Part shown: piece by piece, positions 46,224 to 58,500 of the stretch
How the letters are laid out: the number at the start of each line of letters is the position of its first letter
How positions within the stretch are numbered: the stretch's first letter is position 1
Assembly (NCBI RefSeq): GCF_039555335.1
Contig: NC_092628.1
Location: 61,486,235 to 61,550,234 of the forward strand
DNA from: Amphiura filiformis
Lineage: Eukaryota; Echinodermata; Ophiuroidea; Amphilepidida; Amphiuridae
Length of the DNA: 64,000 bases
Direction: 5' to 3'
The notes under the pieces: model-generated
What the model saw: only the letters and a program-made list of their open reading frames with translations
The model's database searches: none
What the model was told of the DNA's origin: nothing
Translations under genes and position numbers: made by a program

Positions 46224-46566
46224 AAAAGGGCATTTCATGATCCACAGCCTCATCCCCACTTTTCTCAAAAAAAGTTGAGATTTTTATATCACTGGAAACC
46301 TCTGGCTACATAATGTTTATGTACAAACAATTTCTTGCAGATTAATTCGTTTAGCAAAGATATCGTGAAATTTGAATTTCGTTCTGGTATACCAGAACGA
46401 AATTACAACACAATGTCTATGGAGCAGTGTCATACACATAATCATGCAAAACTCGCAAACGCAAAATCGGAATCAACTGAGATTTTGGGAATAAGTTTTT
46501 TTTTCATGTATATCTACTGAAAAATGTCATAAAAGGAGGATGCTAGGATCACAAAATACTCTTTTA
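46224..46566 (-). repeat. MITE family A, copy 2, with palindromic insertion
   Basis: Inverse of 4618-4928. It differs by an insertion containing a perfect 30-base palindrome (46375-46404). Confidence 0.75.
46375..46404. repeat. Perfect 30-base palindrome
   Basis: The half-site AATTTCGTTCTGGTA is followed directly by its exact complement. It is absent from the other family A copy. Confidence 0.8.
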
Positions 46567-46667
46567 AGTATAATAGTTCACAAAAGTGATACAACATAAG
46601 ATACAAAGAAAAAATGCAATCACGATTAGGTTTGTTCCAATTAAATATGCAAAGCAAATTCGCAATA

Positions 46668-46762
46668 TAATGTGTAAACTTTCGTAACAAACACACTATC
46701 ATTTGATGGCAGGCAGATTTCCCATAGCATTACACACTGGGCTATATGCCAAATATGCTATA
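46668..46762 (+). repeat. Direct duplication left of the mariner
   Basis: GTGTAAACTTTCGTAACAAA and GGCAGGCAGATTTCCCATAG recur at 47362-47500 on the other side of the element. Confidence 0.7.
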
Positions 46763-46764
46763 TA

Positions 46765-47358
46765 CGAGGGGGTATCCAAAAGTTTTTGACATCACCCAGA
46801 AGGGAAGGAGCTATATCGATGAAATTTTGTCAGTGTAATCACTGGTCCTTATGTACATTATGGTCCAAAATTGGTCTCATAAGTATGTTTACTTGTTTTA
46901 CAAGTGGCGCTAGATGGGCAGTAGGCGCATAACCTTTTCATGATAAGATCCTCCACTTTCTTGAGTTTCTTCACTGAGGCCGCATCATCCGAAAGTGATG
47001 GACGCCCACTTCTTGGCTCATCTGTGAGGGACATGTGGCCAGTTTGAAATTCCTTTTTCAAAAAGCAACAGTGCCATATGATGGGCAATCATCACTGTAG
47101 ATAGCTTTCATTTCATTATAGATTTTCAGAGCATTGTAGGCCTAACCCTTCAAATGCAGGAACTTAAATCATGCTTCACCATTTTACAGGTTATGCGCCT
47201 ACTGCCCATCTAGCGACACCTGTAAAACAAGTAAACATACTTATGAGACCATTTTTGGACCATAATGTACATAAGGACCAGTGATTACACTGACAAAATT
47301 TCATCGATATAGCTCCTTCCCTTCTAGGTGATGTCAACAACTTTTGGATACCCCCTCG
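46765..47358 (-). mobile_element. Tc1/mariner element, internally deleted, with long terminal inverted repeats
   Basis: Terminal inverted repeats of about 175 bases begin CGAGGGGGTATCCAAAAGTT, flanked by TA on both sides (46763-46764, 47359-47360). The interior keeps a mariner transposase scrap on the minus strand (KEFQTGHMSLTDEPRSGRPS), the second helix-turn-helix region. No DDD/DDE catalytic core remains, so it could move only in trans. Confidence 0.88.
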
Positions 47359-47360
47359 TA

Positions 47361-47500
47361 TGTGTAAACTTTTGTAACAAACACACTAGCATTTGAGTAG
47401 GTACTTGCTAACAATGGAGGTACAATATTTTGGTATCCATGTATGACAATCCAATATGGCAGGCAGATTTCCCATAACATTACAAACTGGGCTATATTCA
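47361..47500 (+). repeat. Direct duplication right of the mariner
   Basis: Same blocks as 46668-46762 but with about 55 extra bases (AGTAGGTACTTGCTAACAAT...) between them. Confidence 0.7.
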
Positions 47501-48214
47501 GTCAGACTCTCTGACACTTACATAAATTGTGTACAATAACAAAATACTATCAAAGCATTGCAACATAAACTTTTAGTTGTTATCAACCAACTACAAATTA
47601 GTCCACATACTCATTCTTACAACCCAACTATCAATTCCTTATGTTTTACAGCCGTATGATGAATATGTATAAAGTTTATTTTCTGAATCCTTGAAGCATG
47701 GATATTAATACAACTGCACACCAGTTTCAGCTTTAGATTGGTAACAGTGGGCTACACTTTACAGATCAACATGGGAAGAGTTTACTGGTACAGATATCAC
47801 AAATGTGATCTATAGATGAATCCTACGAGCCAAGTCATGGTCAGGATTTGGTCGGCCATATTTGGTTCCCCGCATGCACCAAACAGGTGTTGTGAGTGCC
47901 CAATTGGGTGGATTAAACCCACTTAAAATTCGATGTTAGATTCTTTTGTGTTGTAAACTGTCATCATTCTTTTGTCTACATGTAACACGGGTGATAGAAT
48001 GCAGTTTAAAATACCCTTTAAGGCCGCATCATTTCACATTTTAGGTGAGATAGCTGGGTCCCCGTCACAGCTATGGCTGCCATTGAGGAGTAGGAATGCG
48101 TGAAATTGGATTAGTCTATATAATGCAGTAGTTTCTCAGGGAAATATATACATTGTATACACAGGATATTGGAGAAAATAAATAAGCGGAGGCTTCAAGG
48201 CTCTATTACATACT
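47501..48214. other. No gene seen
   Basis: No exon or repeat border recognised. Confidence 0.35.
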
Positions 48215-48480
48215 GGGCTATTCCATTTAAAATCCACATCCCCATTAAGTAAGAATTTGAACATCAAATTTTCATCCATAAAAAGTAGAAAAGGTATGAA
48301 AAATTTTCAAATTCCAAAAACACTTCTCTTATCTGTGTAAATTTTAACTAGATTTGATCAATTTCAATAATTTTCAATCAAGAAATTTGCAGCTGGATTG
48401 TGTACATTTGATACAACTGGAAAATTTTGAATCTTACAGAGGTGTGTGAATTTCAAATGAAATAGTCCAATGATTGGTGG
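48215..48480. repeat. Fold-back repeat with GGGCTATTCCATTT / AAATGAAATAGTCC ends
   Basis: Imperfect inverted ends. Related in its terminal motif to 4196-4345. Confidence 0.45.
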
Positions 48481-49382
48481 AGATCACCTAGGTGTCATTA
48501 TCATTGAGGTATAATAGGACTTCTTTTTTTCGGAGAAGAGCAGGTAGGGCAACTACTTGATTATATTTCTACTACATACTCTGAAAATTTTAGAAAATTT
48601 GCACGGGTCAGTTTTTTTTAAATCACATTTTTGTTCCTAAAATGGGGGCTATAGCGCCCTCAACAGGCACTCTCTCCATAGGGCTACATGTAAAGACCAG
48701 TTATAGACAAATGGCCCTAAAATAAAACTGACTCGTTCATTTTTCCTCAAATTTTGCATATGATGTAGATTTAACATCTGGAATGTAATGCAAGTGGTGT
48801 CGTTGCTGCTCTTCTAAATTCATTTATAAAATGTCCGCCCCAGACCAAGGTGAGGCAACATGCAATGCCCATTCTGTTCATATATACATGAATCTCTTTT
48901 AGTCTGACTTGTGTCCATAATCTGCTGTAACTCCTCTGTCCACCATATCCTGCTTCATATTGAAACCTCATTACATGAAGAGGTGTTATCTTCATAGTGG
49001 TATTAGGGCACATACACCAACATCAAAATGTCAATTAGATAATGCCCAAGTATGCCCAGTCACCAATGCACCCTCCATCAGGTCCAGTGCCCCAAAAAGA
49101 ATGAATCATGCTGTGCCCCTAGCCTAGATACCTTAGTTTTAAGTAGCACCTTCCAATGGAACCTGACATCAGCATTTCCTTTATCTATGTGTGGTGGTAT
49201 ATTTTAAACTTGAATGCTACAGATGTTCAATGTAGGCTTGACTTGCATTTCCGAGTTAACAACAAATAATGTGCAGTACTTGTAATCCTGTCATCTTTGT
49301 TAAGTAACCACCAAGAGTTTAAGAAGTGCAATATATGCAAATTGAAAGAAATATTGGTTTTGCTGTCCATAAAGCATCTATT

Positions 49383-49506
49383 TCACCACATATCAGCACA
49401 GTGATTAAATGGAGAAAAGCAGCACATACTCCAGAATACCAATGGAAGAAGTCCTACCACTAATGTTAACCATGTCACTGCACTTAACTGTCCTGTTGAA
49501 CCATTA
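49383..49506 (-). CDS. Membrane protein distal terminal exon (fourth span)
   Basis: Acceptor ACTACAG. In phase 2 it encodes NGSTGQLSAVTWLTLVVGLL then PLVFWSMCCFSPFNHCADMW and TGA at 49385-49383. NGST is a potential N-glycosylation site. Confidence 0.6.
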
Positions 49507-52500
49507 CTGTAGTAAGATAAAAGGTGCAAACATGAGTTATAATTGACAGCAAAGTGTTCTGTTAGTCCATCTCGTAAAAATTGTGACTCAAACTGTCTTG
49601 TGACTTAAATATGCATGTTATGCGATCCAGAAATCATGCAAATGCTAACAACAGAAAGAATGGTTGAAAATCAATCTCTTTAACAACTTTGTTCCTATAA
49701 ATTATAACAGGTTCTGGTGTGATAACTTACATTAATCTTACAAATCAACAGAAGTAAATAATTAAATTTAACCCTAACCGAACCCATATTGTTTTTTTTG
49801 CTATCGGAAGGGAGAGAAAAAACAAAAAAGAAGGGAATATGAACAAAGAAGTCACTTGGTACACCGGGATTTGAACATTGGCCTCTCGCATCCCAAGCAC
49901 AAGATCACCGACGAATAGCCACATGGGGTTTTGCTGGCCTGGCAGTGATTCTGTGGGGATGCATGCATGCACAGTGGTTTTCCTAGTGAGATATTGGCGA
50001 GTTTTAGTGTGGTTAGGGTTCATCAGAAATGAAATTCTACATTAAGATTTTTTTGATCATATTTCATGACATCCAAGACTGGCTGGAAAGGAAGCAGGAT
50101 CACTGCCTACTTTCAACAAACGACTTGTTCCCTCAATGAAAGAACCAGCTATGATGGGTGTAGCAGAAGCCATGCCATTGTTTCTTAGCGAACAAATCAA
50201 AACATTGATGAAGCCCAATAAATATTTTATATTTGTTTTATTATACCCTCCCTCACCATCTATAACAAAACTGAAGCAGGTCAAATAACATAAAATGTTT
50301 TTAAAGAGCATAGGAGAAACTTAATTGATGCTTTTATCCTGCTTCATTCCTAACAAAACTGGTATCATTCATAGCACTTGATGATCATTTTTTTGATTTG
50401 TTCCCTTACAGGTAACAAGTCAACTTTTAGTGGAGACTGTTTTGTTTTTTCTTTTTCTTGTTGTTTTCTCTAATGTCCACTCCTCTGTCCTATATCTCTC
50501 TTTCCTGTGCCTATCTGGCACATGGGAAATATTTGCCAGTTCACATTGGGGAATTCTATTTTAAATCAGAGCTGACCAGCATGACTATTCAGAGGGGTAA
50601 AAGCCTGGACATTGAGAATGTTGTCCTATTTGGACAGGAAAATGCATCTAAATACAACTGATTTTAAATTCATTTTCACTCCTGATTTCACCCCCCCCCC
50701 AATGAGTTTGTCCCTTCCACCACCCTCTGGTTCCATCCAGGGTTAGGATTTACTTACTTCCTTATGCTGCCACAACACCTGCATATCAACATCCACACTA
50801 AAACTATGATAACACCACACAGCTCTCTGTAAAAATATGAACAAAAGAATACAGATATATTAGTGTTATTAGGCATTAGCTTATGTCTTCAAGATTGCAT
50901 ACATGAGACGCACACTAAAAATGCACACAATATTCGTGGCCGACTGTTCTGTATAAAAAAAACCATGCCATGGGTCATGCTGCTTATGTTGGATCATCTG
51001 ACTGTCCAAAATATTGAAAAATTTTGCTTATTTTGTTCAGAATTTGGTCACTTGTATGACTAAGTACAACTTTCTAAATTGGGGATTTTTGTGATAATTT
51101 TCATCAAAATGCACACACCACACACTGCTAAAAATACTTTGTGAATCCACCCTGATTTCATTTGTCTACATACAGGTCCTGCTCTAGATATAATATGGTT
51201 GGCAGCAAAGATTACAACCAATGGAGATATATATAATATAATATAATATAATATAATATAATATAATATAATATAATATAATATAATATAATATAATATG
51301 ATATAATATAATATAATATAATTATATCAACCCGATATTGATGAAAAATATTGAATTAAGCCTTTATAGGTCACTTGCAGTCTTATCAACTGAATTTGAT
51401 AAATTTTAACAATTTTCAGCCATAATTTTACAAAAGCTGGCAAATATTTCCAGCTGCCAGCTGGAGTTACCATAAAGTGCAACAGCTGCAACTGGAATTG
51501 AGATGACACTGAAATCTCCCACAGAGGGTGTGTGGATACTGGATATTATATGTAATCGCCCAATATGGATGGCAGCAAAGATTACAGCCAATGGTGATAT
51601 ATATATATCAATCTGATATTGATGAAAATATTGAATTATTTTGGAGAATAAAGTATTGTTTTTAGCTGCCGCTGTGCATCTATCATCTCATAACATTTTG
51701 ACAAAAAGCCCAGGCCCGCAGCCAGGATTTTTTTTTTGGGGGGGGGGGGGGGGGTGCTGATTTTGAAAAAGTGAACTTTTTTCCAGGGGGGGCAATTTAA
51801 TGAAACATGGACTTTCTTCTCCAAATGTGTACCTTTTTTGACCAAAAAAAGCTTAAAATGTCCAATTGGCTTGCTACGCTCGCAAATTCTTGAATTTTGT
51901 GACTTTTTTTATACTATTGCCAATTTGGGGGAGGGGTTCGTCACACCCTCTGCACCCCCCTGCACCCCAGCTTCGGCTCCAAATAAGCCTGAAAAAGAAT
52001 GGCTCTAAAATGTGCTGAAAGTAAAAGAAATTGCGTAAATCTGGACTAAGAAAAGCCTGAATTCAGGCAAAAGCCTGAAAACTTACATCCCTGAGATATG
52101 ACCAGTCCTGTTGTTGCTATACGCCTCCGATTGGTTCAAATAGCATGTACGCATACATAGCATTGACATACACAACCGTGTTATAACATGTCATATAACA
52201 CATTTAAGAGCCAATAAGATTGCAGGAATTAAAGAATTAACCTTACAGGTCACTTTCAGTCTTATCACTTGGAGCGTATGTTAGCACACCTATACTTATA
52301 CAACTTTTGATTGAACAAATCACCAATAGTAACAATATCCCTTACATGTGTATTTATGCCATGAAGGGGATGGTTATTTGACTGAATGATGAAGGGATAA
52401 ATGATTCCCGATGTATTATATTACGTATTATTCTAGAAATGATTTATGGTGATTTCTAAGCTAGTAATATAAGTTGATCATAGGCATTAACATGTCTGTA

Positions 52501-55500
52501 TTTTGTGATGAATCCCCTACAATTATCCAGAGTATATTTCTAATCCAAATTATACAACATACCATGATGACCTGGCCACCATCGTTTATGGCCTCAAAGA
52601 TGACACCCAGGAACAAATCAAAATTACCGCTTACAAGGTACACCACACACACAGACTAAGAATAACAAATTGACACTAATTGGCACTTTTTAAGTAGGAA
52701 ACATGAACGTTGTCACTGGGTATGAGATTGTCAAGTGTTAGATTGTGATTGTGATGATTGTGAGTTTCAAGACCAACACTCTGGTGACGCAACCGGTGCC
52801 ACATCTTTACACCTTTACATCTTTGTTTATCATCAACATCATGGCGGGGGTTGTACTGGTAACAGACTGATTTGTGCAAACTTTTGGACACTGAGTACTG
52901 AGGCTTCAAACACCAAGAGACAAATTCAGTTCGCCGTCAGCCGTTTGGAGGCATATGTCATGTTTGCTGAGACTTCTCTAGCTGCAGTTGAATCATTGTC
53001 TATGAAGAGCTTGACCTAAACAGGATGACTCATTTGATTCACTGTTGCAAGAATCCAGCATCAGCATCCAGAATGCAACATCTTCTTCAGTGTTGTACTT
53101 CCATTTTCATGGGCCTGTAACTTATAACAACACTTGCATGCTTGAAACAGAACTACACTGACTTGATTTTGTACATACAAATCATACATGCATGGTACAG
53201 CATAGCCTAGGCCTATGTTCTTCTATGTTTGGAACTATTTGAAATTTGACAAGTTGACTGTTTTTGGACAATTTTGGATTGGATTTACCATTTTGAACTG
53301 AAGTTGTATTTACTTATTATTTCATCATTACCCTTTTGGAATTTTTGGATAACCTAAGCAGTATGCATGCTGTATGCAGAAGTAACCTTACAATTTCCCC
53401 CTGTCTAAACATGTTTAACCCTATTCCATTACAAAGTGATCCTGGAGAAAACCAAGAGTTATATATTACAATAGAGTTGTGAGCATCACTGCCTTTGGTG
53501 AATAGGCCTATTATTAGAATGTTTAAATCTCAGCAGATTGGTATATACAACAGGAAATGAGATAAAATGAACAAAATCCATGTTCTACCCCCGCAAGTTT
53601 TGAGCATTCTAGAAATTAGATTCTGGTATTAGTAGGCCTATAATATTCAAGTGGCAAAACACCCCCCCCCCCTCTGGCTTTAAGTAGAAATTGAAAATTT
53701 GTATTTGTTTAATTTTTCAGCCAATATCATGCGTTTAAGATAAGTTTCTTTGATGCTATCATTAGGAAATCATATTGGACAAAGCCAAAGAGTTAGTCAT
53801 TCACCAGCCCTGCCCCTTCCCCATGAAATTTGCTTTAAAAAATAGAAAATCACACCAGAACAGAAAAAATTAAAATCTTGTCAGACACTGTCTGATTTCG
53901 TATCAAGTCACATGGAGGCAAATCACTTTCAACGGACCGGAAGTGCAACATCACTATAGGTCTCTAAAACCCTAAAAATGAGCATAATATGCTTGCATTT
54001 CCAGACAAATATTTGTATTACATCATTTTAGGGTAATATATAAAAGTTGAACAATCCTAAGGCAGTCGGACATGATATATCGTGCATAAACTTGGCGCAT
54101 TGTTTTCAAGAAATGTTATTTTATACGCCTCAAGTATCTTGTTCCATACACCCCCCACTTAAAAAAAAAAAAAAAAAGGGAACTTTAAATTGCTTTTGTT
54201 TGTATTTTGTTTGCTTAAATATGGATTTTGTTTGATTTCTGTTGTTAATCATGCAAATAAAACACAGATGAGAGATATAAATTAGTTTTATAAACAATTT
54301 TGACTTTTTGTTCATTAAGTTTGTCTTTTTACCTCAAATATACATCTTGCCTACGTGGTGCAATCGGTTAGCGCGCTGTACCGTAATTTTTATATCACGC
54401 GTATATTGCATGCATCTAGGTTCGAACCCCACCCAAGCCTTCTCTCATGAATTTTTTTTTTTTTTCTTCTTTTCTACATTTTCCCAGTTGTGTTTTTGAA
54501 TCCTATTGAACTGGTCAAAACCCCGTATTTCATACAAAAAATTGTTTTTTTTCTCTTGATTTAATTGGAGAATACTGCCAACTGATTCCTATGGGGGGGA
54601 GGGTTAGATTATGCAATTATGGAAACTATATGCATGCTAGATAAGGCTGGTTTAGCTGAGTGCCATTAGATCTCTACCCACCTAACTTCTACTGGAAATG
54701 ACAAAACTTTATGTCCCCTTAAGCTTCAAGCGACGAAGCGTTATCGACCCCCTTGAAAATATTGATTCGGACTCTGAACAAAAACGTTATAAAATAGATC
54801 TTTTGGTGTTAAGTTCGGATCTTTTCTCGCTTGGGTGGGATCGAGTACATGGGACTCCACCCCCCCCCCACCATTCAATAACCACCACCAATTTGTTGTT
54901 GTTGTTGCTGCTGAATAGGCTATACTTACTTGAACGTTTACAACTGAGTAGTCTTTTGGTGACATGCTTTTGCCGAATTTGTCTGATAATATCTCCTATT
55001 GAACATGCTTGGTGTTCAAAGCAAATAAGCTAATCTATGTCTTTATGCTGTGAGAACTAGTGGCAAGGTGCTCGCTCATTAGATATAATTAATTCGAGGT
55101 TTTTTCCAATATGCCTTTCTAATGTCTATTACCCCCACAAAAGTGGTATATTTGAGGGGTGTGGAGGTATCATATTAACTACTGCGTTGCAGTGTTATCG
55201 GTTGGGTAAAAACCAATGAGTGGCATACCATTGGTAAGCTTTTAGAAAAACAAGTTTAATATTTAAGTATGTAAATTTTATGCAAATTAGCTCATGAATA
55301 ATTCATGAGCTCATAGCCAAATATGATCAAAAAATTATTTTCATTTACAATTTTGAAGTGTATGAGTACATCAATGTGGCATTTTATGCAGTTTTAAATA
55401 CACTGCCGTGTTTCTACATATAATAAAAAGAAATCCGAGTTACTTTGGACCATATTAAAAAAGTTTATGGACATTTTTGGGCTATTTTTAGGGCAAAATT

Positions 55501-58500
55501 TGGCCTAAAAATTGTCAAAATATGCAGGTTTCCAACATTTTAAAACATTTTATGATGTGTTAATGGTAGTTATATTAGGACAAAAGGTGTTTTGTTGATA
55601 GAGAAGTGATAAATTATCAAAACTGTTCCAAAGATAAGACCTTATTTGTGTAAATAATTTTTTTACATGCATATTAAGCCATTTCGTGCCATAGATAGGG
55701 GGTTAAGGTGGCTGTGTACTCTCAGACATGTATGTAGTAAAAGTACAATAACTTTGTAATTATTCACGCAAAACATATAAAAGTATACATTTTTATGAAG
55801 GCAAGACATCAATAAATCTTAATATAAATACAGATTTGGGGTAAAAACAACAAGAAAATCACAAAAAAGTGAGTTTTGGCAATATTTGTTAGGTACATCA
55901 TAACAAAAAAACACTCTTTCCAAAATATTTTATTTTGTTTTTAGCTCAATCTTGAGGCTCCATTCCAAAAACAGTTTTTTTATTTTTTTGATATTGGCCT
56001 TATTTTTTGAGATATTGACCATATAAGGCATCAAAATGAACTTTTTAAAATTCAGAAATAGACCAAAATATAAAAAAAATGAGAAAACCGTTTCTTGAGT
56101 CGATCATGCTTTTTACGATGATCATATTTGCTTACCTATAGATGCTGTATTTATTGAGTTATCGTAGTACCTAAATCGTCATTTTACCGAGAAAATGAAC
56201 ATTGAAATAATGGCCGTTGAAGTTTAAAGTGGTCACATTTTGCACTTTCATCGAATCTCACAGGAGAATGCGACAGTTTTCGCTTTTTGTAACTTATATT
56301 ACGTGAACATCGGGTAAATCCACAGCCCCTTGAGAAGTTTGAGCGTAAATCCATTCATAACTTGATATTTAAATCAGGGGAAAGAACTTGAAAAAACCCA
56401 CATTTTATCAGCTAAAACGGAGCCATTTGACCACTAGATTTTTGTGAAATCAGTGCTTCCGTGGTGTTTCCATAAGATGCGCCGCAGATGCAGATAAGCG
56501 TCGCGACAAGGCGTCGCGATTTGTGCGTTAACAAATTGCGCGACACGCAACGCGATGAGTTGTTGCGTGCGTGTACCTTGCTGGTACAACAAAGATTTTC
56601 TTTCCTTTTCAATTTCAAACACGAGTGGAATAGTGAAATAAAATCCTTAAAATATTGCAGTTGGAGTTTACAAATCTGGATTTTCATTCCTTGTATTTAT
56701 AAAAAACCTAACAAGGTACAAACATATCATAAAAACTCAATTTTGAGAAAGAAACAATGGCTAGAGTACACAGCCGCGTTAAGTAAAATGACATAGATCT
56801 ATTTTAGGTATCATATAAAACAAATAATGTTTTTTCATTCGTGCAATGGAAAGAACATTTTCATGAGGTTAGAGGGAATGTTCCATTCAACGAGGCGTCA
56901 GCACTCATAAACATTCATTATTTGTATACCAGTGTATACCAACACCTAAATCTATATTTCATAGAGCAGGGGACACTACTGCTCCCCCCCATTTGTGTTG
57001 CATGTGTGCTGTTTTTAAAGAGTATTGTACAGGGATTACCACCAACACCTTTGATAAAAATTTCAGACAAATCAACAAGCTATAGAAAAGAGAATGCTTC
57101 ATCTTAGTTCATGCACGCCAGGAACAGTGAAACCCTGTAAAAGACATACCATGAATAAGAGGATTGAGCAGGGCAAGTAAACATATACAGCACCGGGGGA
57201 ACAACAATGGCATAGCAACCCAAAACAAGAGGCAAAGTCAATCAATATGAAATGCTAACAACCTTGATGCATATGTACACATATTTAGTGACTAGTAACC
57301 AAGAAACCTGCAAATGCTGCAAGAATTGACACATGCAGGATCAGTTGTTTGAAGGGTTTTATACATTCAAAGAACATTTGACAAGTGGTACATCACTGTT
57401 GTAGCAATTTTCTAGTATGGTTAAGTCTAGTGTTTTGTTCAACTCTTCCTTTAAATTTGACCTGTAGTTGACTAAGTGATTGCTTGTTGTTGGACAACTT
57501 CACAAGTCTGCAGCACAATGAGCAGCATTTTGACAAATGTTTGAGCTCAATAAGTGTCCCTATTTCCATATTCCTTACATATTTTACACTTGAAACATTT
57601 ACAACATCCCATAAGAAACAAATAAGTGTCAACAAGCAAATAAAAGCTAGATAGATTTGTAGTGACTAATGGAAAACGAATCCTCATAATCCCAACAAAT
57701 GAACAAATATAAGAGTGGTCAACAAGACTAAGATCCAATTTACACACAGAAGTTGACTTGAATTGCGACATCGAATTCAGATTGCGACTAAGGATTAGCA
57801 TAAATTATTTGTTGATGGGGTGTTTACACAGTAGTCAACAAATTGTGAATTTGACTTTTACATCATTACTTGCTCATGCTTCAAATAAACATTATGAAAT
57901 AGACTTCTAATTGCCTGTTTGTTTACACTGCAAATCGACAAATATCGCTCCTGGACTAAAGTCGACTTCACGCTCTTATGGGTCTAAGTTGTAAAGACTA
58001 TGTACAAGAGAATCCTCTATCAACTAACTCAAGTTGAAAATACACATATAAGCACAACCACATTGTTGCTTGTTTAAAAAATAATGAGGATTATAGTAGT
58101 GATAGACTGAACAAGTTAAAGTAGTATTCATCCAACAGGGCATCCAACTGTCCGTCTCATCAGGATGGTATTCTCCGGGGGTATTCTGCAGGATGGAAAC
58201 ATGGAAACCACAAAAATCAAAGCATCAAAAGTTTGAGGTATTTGAAATGAGATGCTTCCGGTCAATCCCTGAGTAAGACTGAAAACTTACTATGAGTCAC
58301 ATGATCTTAATTTCAGCAAATTACATAATCTGGAACCAGTCTCGATTGATGCTATAAAAGGATCAAAACTAATTTAACAGTAGAAAGCCAACCAAACAAA
58401 TGTTGTCTTTAGTAAAGTAATAACATAACTGACCAACACCTACATCAGAAAGGATGTCAAGCTAGCAATCTCCAAAATGACCTCTGGAAATGTTGACAAG

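Noticed and set aside
52461-52671. Hydrophobic minus-strand ORF (VSGNFDLFLGVIFEAIN..) as another exon of the membrane protein gene
   Set aside because: It ends in phase 0 at its only good donor, so it does not join the phase-2 exons around it. The plus-strand CUB-like reading explains the open frame at least as well.
54347-54440. Functional tRNA-Ile gene
   Set aside because: Acceptor and T-stem pairs fail at several positions, and no clean seven-base anticodon loop can be placed.
56412-56796. Overlapping ORFs of 91-102 codons on both strands
   Set aside because: They lie inside the piggyBac-type element, have mutually complementary frames and no transposase motif.
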